16,932 nucleotides of DNA from Bacillota bacterium (GTDB lineage: Bacteria > Bacillota > Clostridia > Christensenellales > Aristaeellaceae): NCBI GenBank assembly GCA_023391725.1, contig JAEWAH010000313.1, positions 1-16,932 of the forward strand. The letters are read 5' to 3'. The position numbers were made by a program, and so were the translations under genes. Under the pieces are notes generated by a model. It did not search any database and was not told the DNA's origin. It saw only the letters and a list, made by a program, of their open reading frames with translations. Below are positions 6,518-13,616 of this stretch, piece by piece. Each line of letters starts with the position of its first letter. The first letter of the stretch is position 1.

Positions 6518-8401
6518 ATGGCCTGGCAGCTGGTGGTGGCGGGCGCGGGGCACGCGGGATGTGAAGCCGCGCTGGCCGCTGCGCGCATGGGCATCCCTAC
6601 CCTTTTGTATACATTGAACATCGACGCCATCGCCTTGATGGCTTGTAATCCTGTGATTGGCGGCACCTCCAAGGGGCACCTGGTCAGGGAACTGGACGCC
6701 TTGGGCGGGGAGATGGGCCGTGCCATCGACGATACCTTCCTGCAAAGCCGAATGCTCAACCGCGGAAAAGGGCCGGCCGTGTACAGTCTCCGGGCCCAGG
6801 CTGACAAGCAGGCCTATCAAAACCGCATGCGCGTCGCGCTGTTTTCTCAGGAAAACCTCACCGTGCGCCAGGGCGAAGTGGCTCAAATTCTCACCCAAAA
6901 TGGCGTTGTGAGCGGCGTTATCACCGTCACGGGGGAAACCGTCCCCTGCAAGGCTGTGATCATCGCCAGCGGCGTCTATTTGCAAAGCCGCATTATCATC
7001 GGCGAGACGCAATGGAGCGGCGGACCCCAAGGCTTGCTCAACGCCGGCCGACTTTCCAAAACGCTCATTGATCTTGGCTTTTCCCTGCGCCGCTTCAAGA
7101 CCGGAACACCGGCAAGGGTGGATGTGCGCTCCATCGATTTTTCGAAAATGGAGCCCCAGCCCGGGGACGATCCGGTAACGCCTTTTTCTTTTTTAACCGA
7201 TAAACCTTTGCAAAACCGGATGATGTGCTATCTCACCTGGACCAACGAACGCACGCATCAAATCATCAGGGACAACCTGCACCGCGCCCCCATGTACCGG
7301 GGGGATATCAAGGGTACCGGGGCCAGGTATTGCCCCAGCATTGAGGATAAGATCAACCGCTTTGCCGACAAGGACCGGCATCAGGTGTTCCTGGAGCCGG
7401 AAGGCATGAACAGTTTTGAGTGGTATGTGCAGGGCATGTCCTCCAGTATGCCGGAGGATGTGCAATGGCTCATGTACCGCAGCGTGCCCGGCCTGGAGAA
7501 CGCCATCTTAACGCGCCTGGCCTACGCAATTGAATACGACTGCATCGATTCCAGGGTATTGAAGCCCACGCTGGAAGCGCTCTCCATTCCCGGCCTCTTT
7601 TTTGCCGGGCAGGTAAACGGTACCTCCGGTTATGAGGAGGCCGCCGCCCAGGGGCTCTTAGCCGGCATGAACGCCGCGCTGAAACTCAAGGATAAGGAGC
7701 CGCTTATTTTGACCCGGGACATGGCTTACATCGGCGTGCTGGCGGATGATCTGACCACCAAGGGAACGGACGAGCCCTACCGCATGATGACCAGCCGGGC
7801 CGAGCACCGGCTTTACCTTCGCCAGGATAACGCCGACCTGCGCCTTACCGCCCTGGGCCATGCGGCAGGCCTTGCCAGCGATGAGCGGCTGCGCCGGATG
7901 GAGGCAAAAGCCAAAGAGACCGAATCCCTTCGGGAAACACTATCCTCCCTTATCCTGCCGCCTACGTCCCAGCGTGAAGAACTGCTTGCTCAGTTAGGCG
8001 AGCCGCCTTGCGCTGGCTCCCTTACCGGCGAAGAGCTTCTGCGCCGTCCGGCGGTAACTTTCGCCCACATGCTATCTCTTGTGCCTGAGCTTCAATCGGC
8101 CTCCCCTGCCGCGGCGGAGCAGGCTGAAATTTCTGTCAAATACGAGGGCTACCTGCGTAAGCAGGAAGCCCAGCTTCAAAAGGCCCGGGCCATGGAAAGC
8201 CGCCTCCTTCCCGAGAACGCTCCCTACCTTTCCATGGACGCGCTTCGCATCGAGGCTCGCCAGAAACTCGATCGCCAGCGGCCCCGCTCCCTGGGCCAGG
8301 CCGCCCGTATCCCCGGTGTATCCCCCGCCGATATCGCCGTGCTCATGGTCTGGCTGGGGCGGCAGGAGCGGGAGAACGAGGTGGATCGGGGAGAACAGTG
8401 A
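6518..8401 (+). CDS. mnmG: tRNA uridine-5-carboxymethylaminomethyl modification enzyme MnmG (GidA)
   Basis: A 627-residue FAD enzyme that with MnmE installs the (carboxymethyl)aminomethyl group on U34 of tRNAs reading NNA/NNG codons. The dinucleotide-binding motif GAGHAG is at residues 9-14. It is followed by ACNPVIGGTSKGHLVRE, the cysteine sites MMCYLT and ARYCPSIEDK (equivalent to the two functional cysteines of E. coli MnmG), QVNGTSGYEEAAAQG, and the C-terminal helical MnmE/tRNA domain ending in SPADIAVLMVWL. The ATG at 6518 is chosen because the protein then begins right before the FAD motif, AGGGGAGGGG lies just upstream, and a promoter at 6453-6481 would sit inside the longer frame. mnmE is not in the window; mnmG is transcribed alone, divergently from remB-gyrBA. 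A type-T hairpin follows 5 nt after the stop. Confidence 0.97.
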   Translation: MAWQLVVAGAGHAGCEAALAAARMGIPTLLYTLNIDAIALMACNPVIGGTSKGHLVRELDALGGEMGRAIDDTFLQSRMLNRGKGPAVYSLRAQADKQAYQNRMRVALFSQENLTVRQGEVAQILTQNGVVSGVITVTGETVPCKAVIIASGVYLQSRIIIGETQWSGGPQGLLNAGRLSKTLIDLGFSLRRFKTGTPARVDVRSIDFSKMEPQPGDDPVTPFSFLTDKPLQNRMMCYLTWTNERTHQIIRDNLHRAPMYRGDIKGTGARYCPSIEDKINRFADKDRHQVFLEPEGMNSFEWYVQGMSSSMPEDVQWLMYRSVPGLENAILTRLAYAIEYDCIDSRVLKPTLEALSIPGLFFAGQVNGTSGYEEAAAQGLLAGMNAALKLKDKEPLILTRDMAYIGVLADDLTTKGTDEPYRMMTSRAEHRLYLRQDNADLRLTALGHAAGLASDERLRRMEAKAKETESLRETLSSLILPPTSQREELLAQLGEPPCAGSLTGEELLRRPAVTFAHMLSLVPELQSASPAAAEQAEISVKYEGYLRKQEAQLQKARAMESRLLPENAPYLSMDALRIEARQKLDRQRPRSLGQAARIPGVSPADIAVLMVWLGRQERENEVDRGEQ

Positions 8402-8767
8402 AAATAGCGGGAGGGACCTCTTTTGAGAAAGAAGTCACTCCCGCGCCCACCCCAGAAAACTTTATCTTGGGAAAGCAAATAAGTCTTCCCTACCGATGCT
8501 GACTTGTAAAAGGCAATCAACAGACATGCCCCCGAAGGTCCAGGGCTCCGTAATCCCGCCTCCGCCAGTGGCGGAATAGGGCGGGAGGGAGGAGACTGCC
8601 GAAACGAGCGATGCAAGCGCCAGCGCAGCAGCGCGACGATTGAGCCAGGGGAGGAAAGCCCTGGTCGCGCCCGCAGGCGCGAAATCTTTCAAAGCGAAGA
8701 GACGTTGCATGTACTTAGCAAGATAATGCATCCCGTCCCATAGCAAACGTCGAAGGGAGAACAGAAG
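8402..8767. other. Structured spacer between mnmG and the EamA transporter
   Basis: After the 3' hairpin (8407-8444) come several stable hairpins: CCCGCC/GGCGGG enclosing TCCGCC-AGT-GGCGGA (8555-8585), CCAGGG/CCCTGG (8645-8664), and the perfect TCGCGCC-CGCA-GGCGCGA (8665-8682). A 94-codon minus-strand frame at 8462-8746 covers it. It has no recognisable domain, and its composition matches the repeat-rich spacers elsewhere, so I do not call it a gene. No known riboswitch consensus was recognised. A weak -10-like GATAAT is at 8722-8727. Confidence 0.5.
8407..8444 (+). terminator. Hairpin at the 3' end of mnmG (type-T element)
   Basis: A 17-bp stem with two mismatches (each facing an A) and a TGAG loop, starting 5 nt after the mnmG stop. 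It shares the CTCTTTTGAGAAAG core with the gyrA 3' hairpin. The tail CCCACCCCAGAAAACTTTAT lacks a U-run but matches the tail after tsaD (AGAAAACTTCATCT). Confidence 0.6.
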
Positions 8768-9691
8768 GTGCCCTCCTCACAAAAGAAAGCCTATCTGCTG
8801 GTGGTGCTGGGCGTCGCTATGGTATCCTACAGCGGCCCGATGGTACGAGGCGCACTGCTGGAGGGGGCCACCCCGGTGTCGGTAGCTTTCTTGCGCATGC
8901 TCTTCTCCGGGCTTTTATTGCTGCCCCTCTCCCTGCGCAAACCCGCAGGAGATACCCATTCCTCCCTCATGCTGGTTCTGCGCGCGCCACGGCGCCAGCT
9001 TTTCTTTGGCGTTATCGCCGCCGCCTTTCTTGCGCTGCACTACTTCACCTGGATGACCTCCCTGAGCTCCACCTCCACCTTTGCTTCCGTGGCGCTTGTC
9101 TGCACCCAACCGCTGTTCGTGGCTGCCTTCTCGGGGCTTCTTTTGCATGAGCCCATGCAAAAAAGCGCTCGGCCGGGGGCCCTGGTGGCCTTGGCGGGCG
9201 CTCTTCTCATCGGTTCCAGCAGTTTGAGCGGGCTGGGCGGGGATATCGGGGGCGATCTATTGGCGCTATTGGGAGCGGTGGCCATGGCCGGACATTGGCT
9301 CTGCGGCCGCCACGCCCGAAAGAGCCTGCCTTCCATGGGTTACACGGTTTTCGTTTACCTTCTGACTGCCTGCTTTCTGGCGCTGCTTCTGCCCCTAAGC
9401 GGCGGCCTTGTTCTGCCGGGCAACGCCATTTGGTATTTGGCGGGGCTGGTGCTGGGCTCCACGCTCCTGGGCCACGCGGTGTTCACCTATACCCTGGGGA
9501 TGGTCAGCGCCCATGTGGTATCCTTCGCGCTGTTGGGGGAGCCAGTGGGAGCCATGATCTTCGCCCTCTTGATGTTCGGCGAGAAGCCCGGCCCGGTGCT
9601 TTTGCTGGGCGGCGGAGTGGTCCTGCTGGGGCTGTTCCTATATTTGCGGGCCACGTCGGCGCCCAGTGAGAGCGCCGGGAAAGCCTTATAA
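8768..9691 (+). CDS. EamA/DMT-superfamily transporter
   Basis: A 307-residue hydrophobic protein with about ten predicted membrane helices in two repeated halves, the layout of the drug/metabolite transporter superfamily (RhaT/EamA type). The first half has the family-like segments GVAMVSYSGPMVRGALLEGATPVSVAFLR and LHYFTWMTSLSSTSTFASVALVCTQPLFVA. The second ends in SAHVVSFALLGEPVGAMIFALLMFGE, the common EamA signature in which a conserved Glu-Pro lies between the last helices. Such proteins usually export amino acids, metabolites or drugs; no substrate can be read here. The start is a GTG at 8768 with GAAGGGAG about 8 nt upstream. The next gene, another carrier, begins 28 bp after its stop, so the two are probably cotranscribed. 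Confidence 0.88.
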   Translation: MPSSQKKAYLLVVLGVAMVSYSGPMVRGALLEGATPVSVAFLRMLFSGLLLLPLSLRKPAGDTHSSLMLVLRAPRRQLFFGVIAAAFLALHYFTWMTSLSSTSTFASVALVCTQPLFVAAFSGLLLHEPMQKSARPGALVALAGALLIGSSSLSGLGGDIGGDLLALLGAVAMAGHWLCGRHARKSLPSMGYTVFVYLLTACFLALLLPLSGGLVLPGNAIWYLAGLVLGSTLLGHAVFTYTLGMVSAHVVSFALLGEPVGAMIFALLMFGEKPGPVLLLGGGVVLLGLFLYLRATSAPSESAGKAL

Positions 9692-9719
9692 TTATTAATT
9701 GGGGAAGGGATGGGGCCAT

Positions 9720-10658
9720 ATGGAGAATTTGGTGATCTCGGCCCAAGTGGTCCTGCCGCTATTATTGATGATGCTGGTGGGCGTGGGCGTCCGCCGCTTT
9801 AACCTGGCGGATGATACCGTTCTGCGCAAGGTCGACGCCATTGCCTTTCGCATCTTCCTGCCGGTCCTGCTCTTTCAGAACTTATACACGGTGGACCTTG
9901 CACAGGCCTTTGATCCCAAGCTGATGGGCTACACCATCCTGTGCGTATTCACGGTCTTTGCCCTTTCCATGATTCTGATTCCCCGCTGGGAAAAGGATAG
10001 GAAAAAATGCGCCTCTATTGTTCAGGCCAACATTCGCAGCAATTTTCTTATCTTCGGCCTGGCCATTGCCGTCTCCTTATACGGGGAAAACCGCACAGGC
10101 CCGGTGGCGCTGCTGGGCAGCGTGTTTGTGCCGCTGAGCAATGCTCTGGCAGTGGTCGTGCTGGAATACTTCCGTCAGGGGAAGGTGAATGCCAAGAAAA
10201 TCGCCTTGAGCATTGTCAAAAATCCGCTTGTGATTGCCGCTGCGCTGGGCATTGCCGTGCTATTATTGCGCATCCCCCTGCCTACCGTTGTTACCAAAAC
10301 TGTCAAGGATATGTCCGCCGTGGCGACGCCTTTATGCCTTTTGACCCTGGGCGGCTCCCTGCGCTTCCAGGACGTCCTGGAGAACAGGCGGCAATTGACC
10401 GTGGGGCTCATTTCCCGGATGGTGCTGGTGCCTTGCGTTTTCCTGTTTATTGGCGCGGCGATAGGGTTCCGAAATGAAAGCCTGCTGGCGCTGTTGGTTG
10501 TCTTCGCCGCGCCTACCGCCGTATCCAGCTATACCATGGCCCAGCAGATGGGCGCGGACGGGAAGCTGGCTGCGCAGCTGGTGGTTTTCACCACGGTGGC
10601 ATCGCTTCTGACCATCTTCGTGTTCGTGTTTTTGTTCAAGGAGCTGGGGTATCTATAA
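9720..10658 (+). CDS. AEC-family (auxin efflux carrier-like) transporter
   Basis: A 312-residue membrane protein of the AEC family (PF03547). It has about ten hydrophobic segments in two five-helix halves: VVLPLLLMMLVGVGVRRF near the start, the family-like FRIFLPVLLFQNLY, then ANIRSNFLIFGLAIA in the middle, and VVFAAPTAVSSYTMAQQMG near the end, which matches the conserved PtAvssfvmA-type motif. Bacterial members carry carboxylates such as malate or amino-acid-like compounds; the substrate here is unknown. I use the ATG at 9720 with GGGGAAGGGA 9 nt upstream rather than the in-frame TTG at 9699, which has no spaced ribosome binding site. The gene ends 12 bp from the convergent membrane-protein gene, and no terminator is visible in that gap. 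Confidence 0.88.
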   Translation: MENLVISAQVVLPLLLMMLVGVGVRRFNLADDTVLRKVDAIAFRIFLPVLLFQNLYTVDLAQAFDPKLMGYTILCVFTVFALSMILIPRWEKDRKKCASIVQANIRSNFLIFGLAIAVSLYGENRTGPVALLGSVFVPLSNALAVVVLEYFRQGKVNAKKIALSIVKNPLVIAAALGIAVLLLRIPLPTVVTKTVKDMSAVATPLCLLTLGGSLRFQDVLENRRQLTVGLISRMVLVPCVFLFIGAAIGFRNESLLALLVVFAAPTAVSSYTMAQQMGADGKLAAQLVVFTTVASLLTIFVFVFLFKELGYL

Positions 10659-10670
10659 CCCGCGGCGAAT

Positions 10671-11087
10671 TCACATGGTCTTGGCATACCGGTTTGCAAA
10701 AAAGATCATGACTGCAAAGCGTGCGACCATGAGGCCGATGAGCAGCAGGGTATGGGTGAGGTCCCCGAACAATCCTTCCAACAGAATCAATGCGAGCAGC
10801 GCATAAGTAGTGAACTTATCCACCTGAGCGCCGGTCTTTTCACGGAGTTGAATGTTTCTTTCATCCGCCACGTCGATGGCTTTGCGCCGTACGGCTTCTT
10901 CAGACGGGGCCGGGAAAAAGGTAGAAGCGAACCAGGCCAGCCCCAGGCCAAGTGCCGCCGAACCTAAGCCGTAACAAGCCCCGGCAATCCTTTTTTGCGC
11001 TTCCTCCGGGAACAGAAAGGCGCCTGCCAAAATCACCAAAAGCCCAACCAAGGCAAGAAGAAAATAGATGACCCGTTTGGTATTCAT
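10671..11087 (-). CDS. Four-helix membrane protein, DUF2178-like, paired with XRE regulator
   Basis: 138 residues with four predicted membrane helices (about 5-26, 34-57, 91-106, 111-132). Between helices 2 and 3 is a short charged loop, RKAIDVADERNIQLREKTGA. The DERN-x-x-x-REK pattern is typical of small Bacillota membrane proteins (DUF2178-like) that are commonly encoded beside a small XRE-type regulator, as here. Its ATG overlaps the regulator's TGA (ATGA at 11087-11084), so the two are translationally coupled. Function of the family is not established; possibilities are a membrane sensor or sequestering partner of the repressor, but the sequence alone does not show this. The domain assignment is from memory and only moderately sure. 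Confidence 0.7.
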   Translation of the reverse strand: MNTKRVIYFLLALVGLLVILAGAFLFPEEAQKRIAGACYGLGSAALGLGLAWFASTFFPAPSEEAVRRKAIDVADERNIQLREKTGAQVDKFTTYALLALILLEGLFGDLTHTLLLIGLMVARFAVMIFFANRYAKTM

Positions 11088-11287
11088 TTTGCTTCCTCCT
11101 CATACAGAAAGATTTCTTCCACTGGCATGCTAAAATACCTGGCGATCTTGATGGCCAGCAGGATGGACGGGTTGTACCGCCCGTTCTCCAGCGAGCTGAT
11201 GGTCTGCCGCGATACCTGCAATGCATCTGCCAGCGCTTCCTGCTGGATGCCGCGTTGTTTTCGCAATTCCTCCAGCCTGTTTTTCAT
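11084..11287 (-). CDS. Small XRE-family helix-turn-helix regulator
   Basis: A 67-residue protein that is almost entirely one Cro/CI-type HTH: LEELRKQRGIQQEALADALQ, then the recognition helix VSRQTISSLENGRYNPS, followed by ILLAIKIARYFSMPVEEIFLYEE. The Q-x-x-L-A and S-R-Q-T-I-S-x-x-E-x-G-x-x-x-P positions are those of the XRE consensus. It probably binds DNA as a dimer. Its likely operators lie in its own promoter: a perfect 8-bp inverted repeat over the predicted start site and a near-copy over the -35, so negative autoregulation is the natural reading. It overlaps the downstream membrane-protein gene by 4 nt. No other target in the window is obvious. Confidence 0.88.
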   Translation of the reverse strand: MKNRLEELRKQRGIQQEALADALQVSRQTISSLENGRYNPSILLAIKIARYFSMPVEEIFLYEEEAK

Positions 11288-11301
11288 GCTTTCTTCTCCT
11301 T

Positions 11302-11319
11302 TGTAAAGCGAGCTTTACA
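11302..11319. promoter_or_regulatory. Operator O1 of the XRE regulator
   Basis: TGTAAAGC-GA-GCTTTACA is a perfect inverted repeat with 8-bp arms. It covers the predicted transcription start (about 11318) between the -10 and the ribosome binding region of the XRE gene, where binding would block its own promoter. Confidence 0.8.
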
Positions 11320-11324
11320 TGCGT

Positions 11325-11353
11325 AGTATAAATCCGCCCGCTCGAGATGTCAA
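11325..11353 (-). promoter_or_regulatory. Promoter of the XRE/membrane-protein operon
   Basis: On the minus strand a perfect -35 TTGACA (11353-11348), a 17-bp spacer and -10 TATACT (11330-11325, 5 of 6). This is the best sigma-A-type promoter in the window. Operators flank it on both sides. Confidence 0.85.
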
Positions 11354-11365
11354 GCATGCTTTACG
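11348..11365. promoter_or_regulatory. Operator O2 of the XRE regulator
   Basis: TGTCAAGC-AT-GCTTTACG has the same layout as O1, with one changed base in the inner 7 of the left arm, and a mismatched outermost base pair. It overlaps the -35 TTGACA of the same promoter. Centre-to-centre distance from O1 is 46 bp. Confidence 0.65.
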
Positions 11366-11409
11366 TTTTTGCGTGTGGGACCTTTGGCTACCACTTCGGT
11401 AGTGGCTTG

Positions 11410-11495
11410 GCTGCCGCGTGGCGGCGTGCCGAGGTCGTCGCGCCCTACGGACCACCCCGGCGCTGCGCACCACCCCTCTACGGGAGGGGAATTAG
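11410..11495 (-). repeat. Palindromic repeat family B, copy 2 (inverted)
   Basis: Read on the minus strand: CCCCTC-CCGTA-GAGGGG, then GGTGC-GCA-GCGCC, GGGGTGG, and GTAGGGCGCGACGACC. Order and spacing match 966-1050. The second stem has changed from GGCCC/GGGCC to GGTGC/GCGCC and still pairs (one G-U). Confidence 0.65.
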
Positions 11496-11527
11496 GAATT
11501 GTCCCAGATGAAGTTTTCTTAAAGGGG

Positions 11528-11565
11528 TGCGGGGATGCTTCTTTTTCAAAAGAAGCATCCCCGCA
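11528..11565 (-). terminator. Hairpin at the 3' end of tsaD (type-T element)
   Basis: A perfectly paired 18-bp stem (TGCGGGGATGCTTCTTTT with its complement), 35 nt after the tsaD stop. The tail on the transcript strand (CCCCTTTAAGAAAACTTCAT) resembles that after mnmG. No U-tract follows. Confidence 0.65.
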
Positions 11566-11600
11566 TATTCTTTACCTATTTCTCGTTACCTTCCCGTCCC

Positions 11601-12659
11601 CTACACCAGCCTCAATGCGGGTTGTGCATTCAAATCCAGTCCCGCAATTTCCCCTCGCATCAGCCGGTAATAGGCTGCGCTGGCGATCATGGCGGCGTTG
11701 TCGGTGCAAAGGGAGAGCCGGGGCATATATAGGGGAATGCCGGCCTGATGGCAGAGGAATTGCATCCGCTCTCGAAGCAGGCTGTTGGCGGAGACGCCAC
11801 CCGCCAATGCCAAGGCTGGGGCATGTGTCTCACGGGCTGCCAGCAGCGCCTTTTCGCACAGGGAAGATACGACGGCCTCCCGGAAGCTGGCGGCCATGTC
11901 CGCACGGGGAAGGGGTTTCCCCTGCTGACTAAGCTTGTGGGCCTCGTTGACAAAGGCGGTTTTGAGCCCCGAGAAGCTGTAATCATAGCGCCCTTCGGGA
12001 TGCGGCCGGGGCAGGGGAAAAGCGGTGGGATCCCCTTCCTTCGCCAATTCATCCAGCCGCGGCCCGCCGGGGTAGGGCAGGGAGAGGACGCGGGCGGCCT
12101 TGTCAAAGGCTTCCCCCGCGGCGTCGTCCTGTGTCTGTCCCAGCAGATGATAAACGCCGTAATCGGCAATTTCAATCAGGTGGCTGTGTCCGCCGCTGAC
12201 TACCAGGCATAGAAAAGGCGGCTTCAAATCCGGGTGGGAAAGGTAGTTGGCGCTCACATGGCCCTCGATATGGTTCACCGGGACCAGCGGAAGCCGGGAT
12301 GCGTAGGCCAAACCCTTCATGCAGCTGACGCCGGTAAGCAGCGCGCCCACCAAGCCGGGCCCGTAAGTCACGGCCAGGGCATCCATATCGTTTAGGGTCA
12401 TGCCCGCTTCCTTCAGCGCCTGGTCCACTACCCGGTCGCAGGCTTCCACATGGGCGCGGCTGGCAATCTCCGGGACCACGCCGCCGTAGAGGGCATGCAG
12501 GTCGATCTGGGAGAACACCACATTGCTTACGATCTGCCGCCCGTTTTCCACGATGGACGCCGCCGTCTCGTCGCAGGAGGTCTCCAGGGCCAGGATGCGC
12601 ACAGATGGCTTTGCTTGAAGGGTTTTCAGCTTTTCACGGCAGGCTGATTCATAGGTCAT
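11601..12659 (-). CDS. tsaD: tRNA N6-adenosine threonylcarbamoyltransferase TsaD
   Basis: 352 residues of the Kae1/Qri7/YgjD family (ASKHA fold), which transfers threonylcarbamoyl from threonylcarbamoyl-AMP to A37 of ANN-decoding tRNAs, with TsaB and TsaE as partners in bacteria. Visible motifs are LALETSCDETAASIV (24-37), the metal-binding HIEGH (H130, H134), VVSGGHSHL (153-161), GEAFDKAARVL and DNAAMIA near the end (metal ligand D320). The ATG at 12659 is chosen because it precedes the conserved start by about 20 residues; the longer frame up to 12815 lies within the upstream gene. That ATG overlaps the TGA of the upstream membrane gene (ATGA), so translation is probably coupled. tsaB and tsaE are not in the window. 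Confidence 0.96.
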   Translation of the reverse strand: MTYESACREKLKTLQAKPSVRILALETSCDETAASIVENGRQIVSNVVFSQIDLHALYGGVVPEIASRAHVEACDRVVDQALKEAGMTLNDMDALAVTYGPGLVGALLTGVSCMKGLAYASRLPLVPVNHIEGHVSANYLSHPDLKPPFLCLVVSGGHSHLIEIADYGVYHLLGQTQDDAAGEAFDKAARVLSLPYPGGPRLDELAKEGDPTAFPLPRPHPEGRYDYSFSGLKTAFVNEAHKLSQQGKPLPRADMAASFREAVVSSLCEKALLAARETHAPALALAGGVSANSLLRERMQFLCHQAGIPLYMPRLSLCTDNAAMIASAAYYRLMRGEIAGLDLNAQPALRLV

Positions 12660-13345
12660 GATCTTTGTTTCCTTGCTTTCAGATAGATGGCTGCTGTTAG
12701 GGAAAGCGCCGCCAGGGAGGCCAGCCAGATGACAGCGATATCCCCGGCATAGCCGATAAAGAAGGCGGTGGGCATTAACTGGAGAAGCAGGTCCGTTCGT
12801 GGATCCAAGAGCCACAGGTTGTTGGTAAAGAGCAGCTTGTGGAAGAGCCTGAACAGACTGTCAAAATCGATGGTCGCCCAGACGGCCAAAATCCCGGCCA
12901 GGATAAGTACGGCAGGACCGATGCGCAGATAGACACGGGCCAGGGAGGCGCGCAGATCAGGGAAGCGCGCAAGAGCCAGGGCAAGACACAATATGGCCAC
13001 TAAGCCGCAGGCCAGGGCCACTTTCAGGCAAAGACCCAATAGCGCCTGCACGTCGTGCATGTGGGTCAGCTCTTTTTCATTAAAGGCTTCCCGCAGCGAG
13101 CCATGGACGGGAAGCGTTGTCTGCATGGTATCGGCATGGCCCGTCAGGTATGCGGTGATCATCTGGGCCAGGACCGGGTATTCCTTGGGATCCACCCCGG
13201 TGACATCGGGATTGGCATGGACGGAAAATTTTTTGGCCATGTAGCCGCTGCTACCGGCGATGGAATAGGTGACAACACAAAGAAGGCCGACGGTCAACGC
13301 CAGCGAAAAGAGAAGGGAGATGATGATACGCAAAGCTTTGTTCAT
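12656..13345 (-). CDS. DUF1461 / TIGR01906 family integral membrane protein
   Basis: A 229-residue protein with an N-terminal membrane helix (about 4-28), an outside domain to about residue 100, then three or more further helices (about 104-126, 141-159, 190-222). The segments FNEKELTHMHDVQALLG (88-104) and WLLDPRTDLLLQLMPTAFF (178-196) match what I know as conserved in the TIGR01906/DUF1461 family, common in Bacillota and Actinomycetota and of unknown function. I start at the ATG at 13345, which has AGGTG 6 nt upstream, because the frame up to 13405 adds an unrelated Arg/Pro-rich stretch without a ribosome binding site. It overlaps tsaD by 4 nt and is probably the first gene of that operon. 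No convincing promoter was seen in the repeat-containing upstream region. Confidence 0.82.
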   Translation of the reverse strand: MNKALRIIISLLFSLALTVGLLCVVTYSIAGSSGYMAKKFSVHANPDVTGVDPKEYPVLAQMITAYLTGHADTMQTTLPVHGSLREAFNEKELTHMHDVQALLGLCLKVALACGLVAILCLALALARFPDLRASLARVYLRIGPAVLILAGILAVWATIDFDSLFRLFHKLLFTNNLWLLDPRTDLLLQLMPTAFFIGYAGDIAVIWLASLAALSLTAAIYLKARKQRS

Positions 13346-13423
13346 AAATGACACCTGATGGAGAGTGTTAGGGGTGTGTATTGGGGAACGAGGCCGACAC
13401 TTCATCCGCCTCCTTCGTCGGCA

Positions 13424-13505
13424 CCTTCCCCTAAAGGGGAAGGCCTTCTCTTGGCTTCCCCTTTAGGGGAAGCTGTCGCTCGCAGGTGACTGATGAGGTG
13501 TAAGA
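13424..13505 (+). repeat. Palindromic repeat module A, copies 4 and 5
   Basis: Two near-identical hairpins follow each other: CCTTCCCCT-AA-AGGGGAAGG (13424-13443) and GCTTCCCCT-TT-AGGGGAAGC (13454-13473). The second continues with hairpin GTCGCT-CGC-AGGTGAC (13475-13490) and the box TGATGAGGTG, matching the inverted copy at 107-157. The module occupies the 271-bp spacer between prfB and the DUF1461 gene. Confidence 0.7.
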
Positions 13506-13581
13506 AGGAACACTTTGGACTCTTGCTATGCAAGCAAATGCCATGCTTTACAGAAAAGTTAATAGTTATTGATGGGGTCCT

Positions 13582-13609
13582 GGGGGGACTTTTTTCAAAA
13601 TGTCCCCCC
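13582..13609 (-). terminator. Hairpin at the 3' end of prfB
   Basis: GGGGGGAC with its complement, then an AT-rich inner stem (one T-T mismatch), 7 nt after the prfB stop. The inner TTTTGAAAAA core resembles the type-T hairpins after gyrA, mnmG and tsaD, but the conserved tail is not clear. Confidence 0.55.
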
Positions 13610-13616
13610 TGGCGTC

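Larger units (their letters stand above)
11288..11600. other. Spacer between the XRE promoter and tsaD
   Basis: This 313-bp stretch holds the XRE promoter with its two operators (11302-11365), the inverted copy of repeat family B (11410-11495) and the tsaD 3' hairpin (11528-11565). I found no credible gene in it. Confidence 0.7.

Noticed and set aside
8462..8746. 94-residue minus-strand reading frame between mnmG and the transporter
   Set aside because: No recognisable domain, no good ribosome binding site, overlies stable hairpins and has the composition of the repeat spacers; it also covers the probable transporter promoter.
12660..12815. Extended N terminus for tsaD
   Set aside because: It lies wholly within the DUF1461 gene in another frame and adds residues absent from TsaD proteins; the ATGA overlap start is better.
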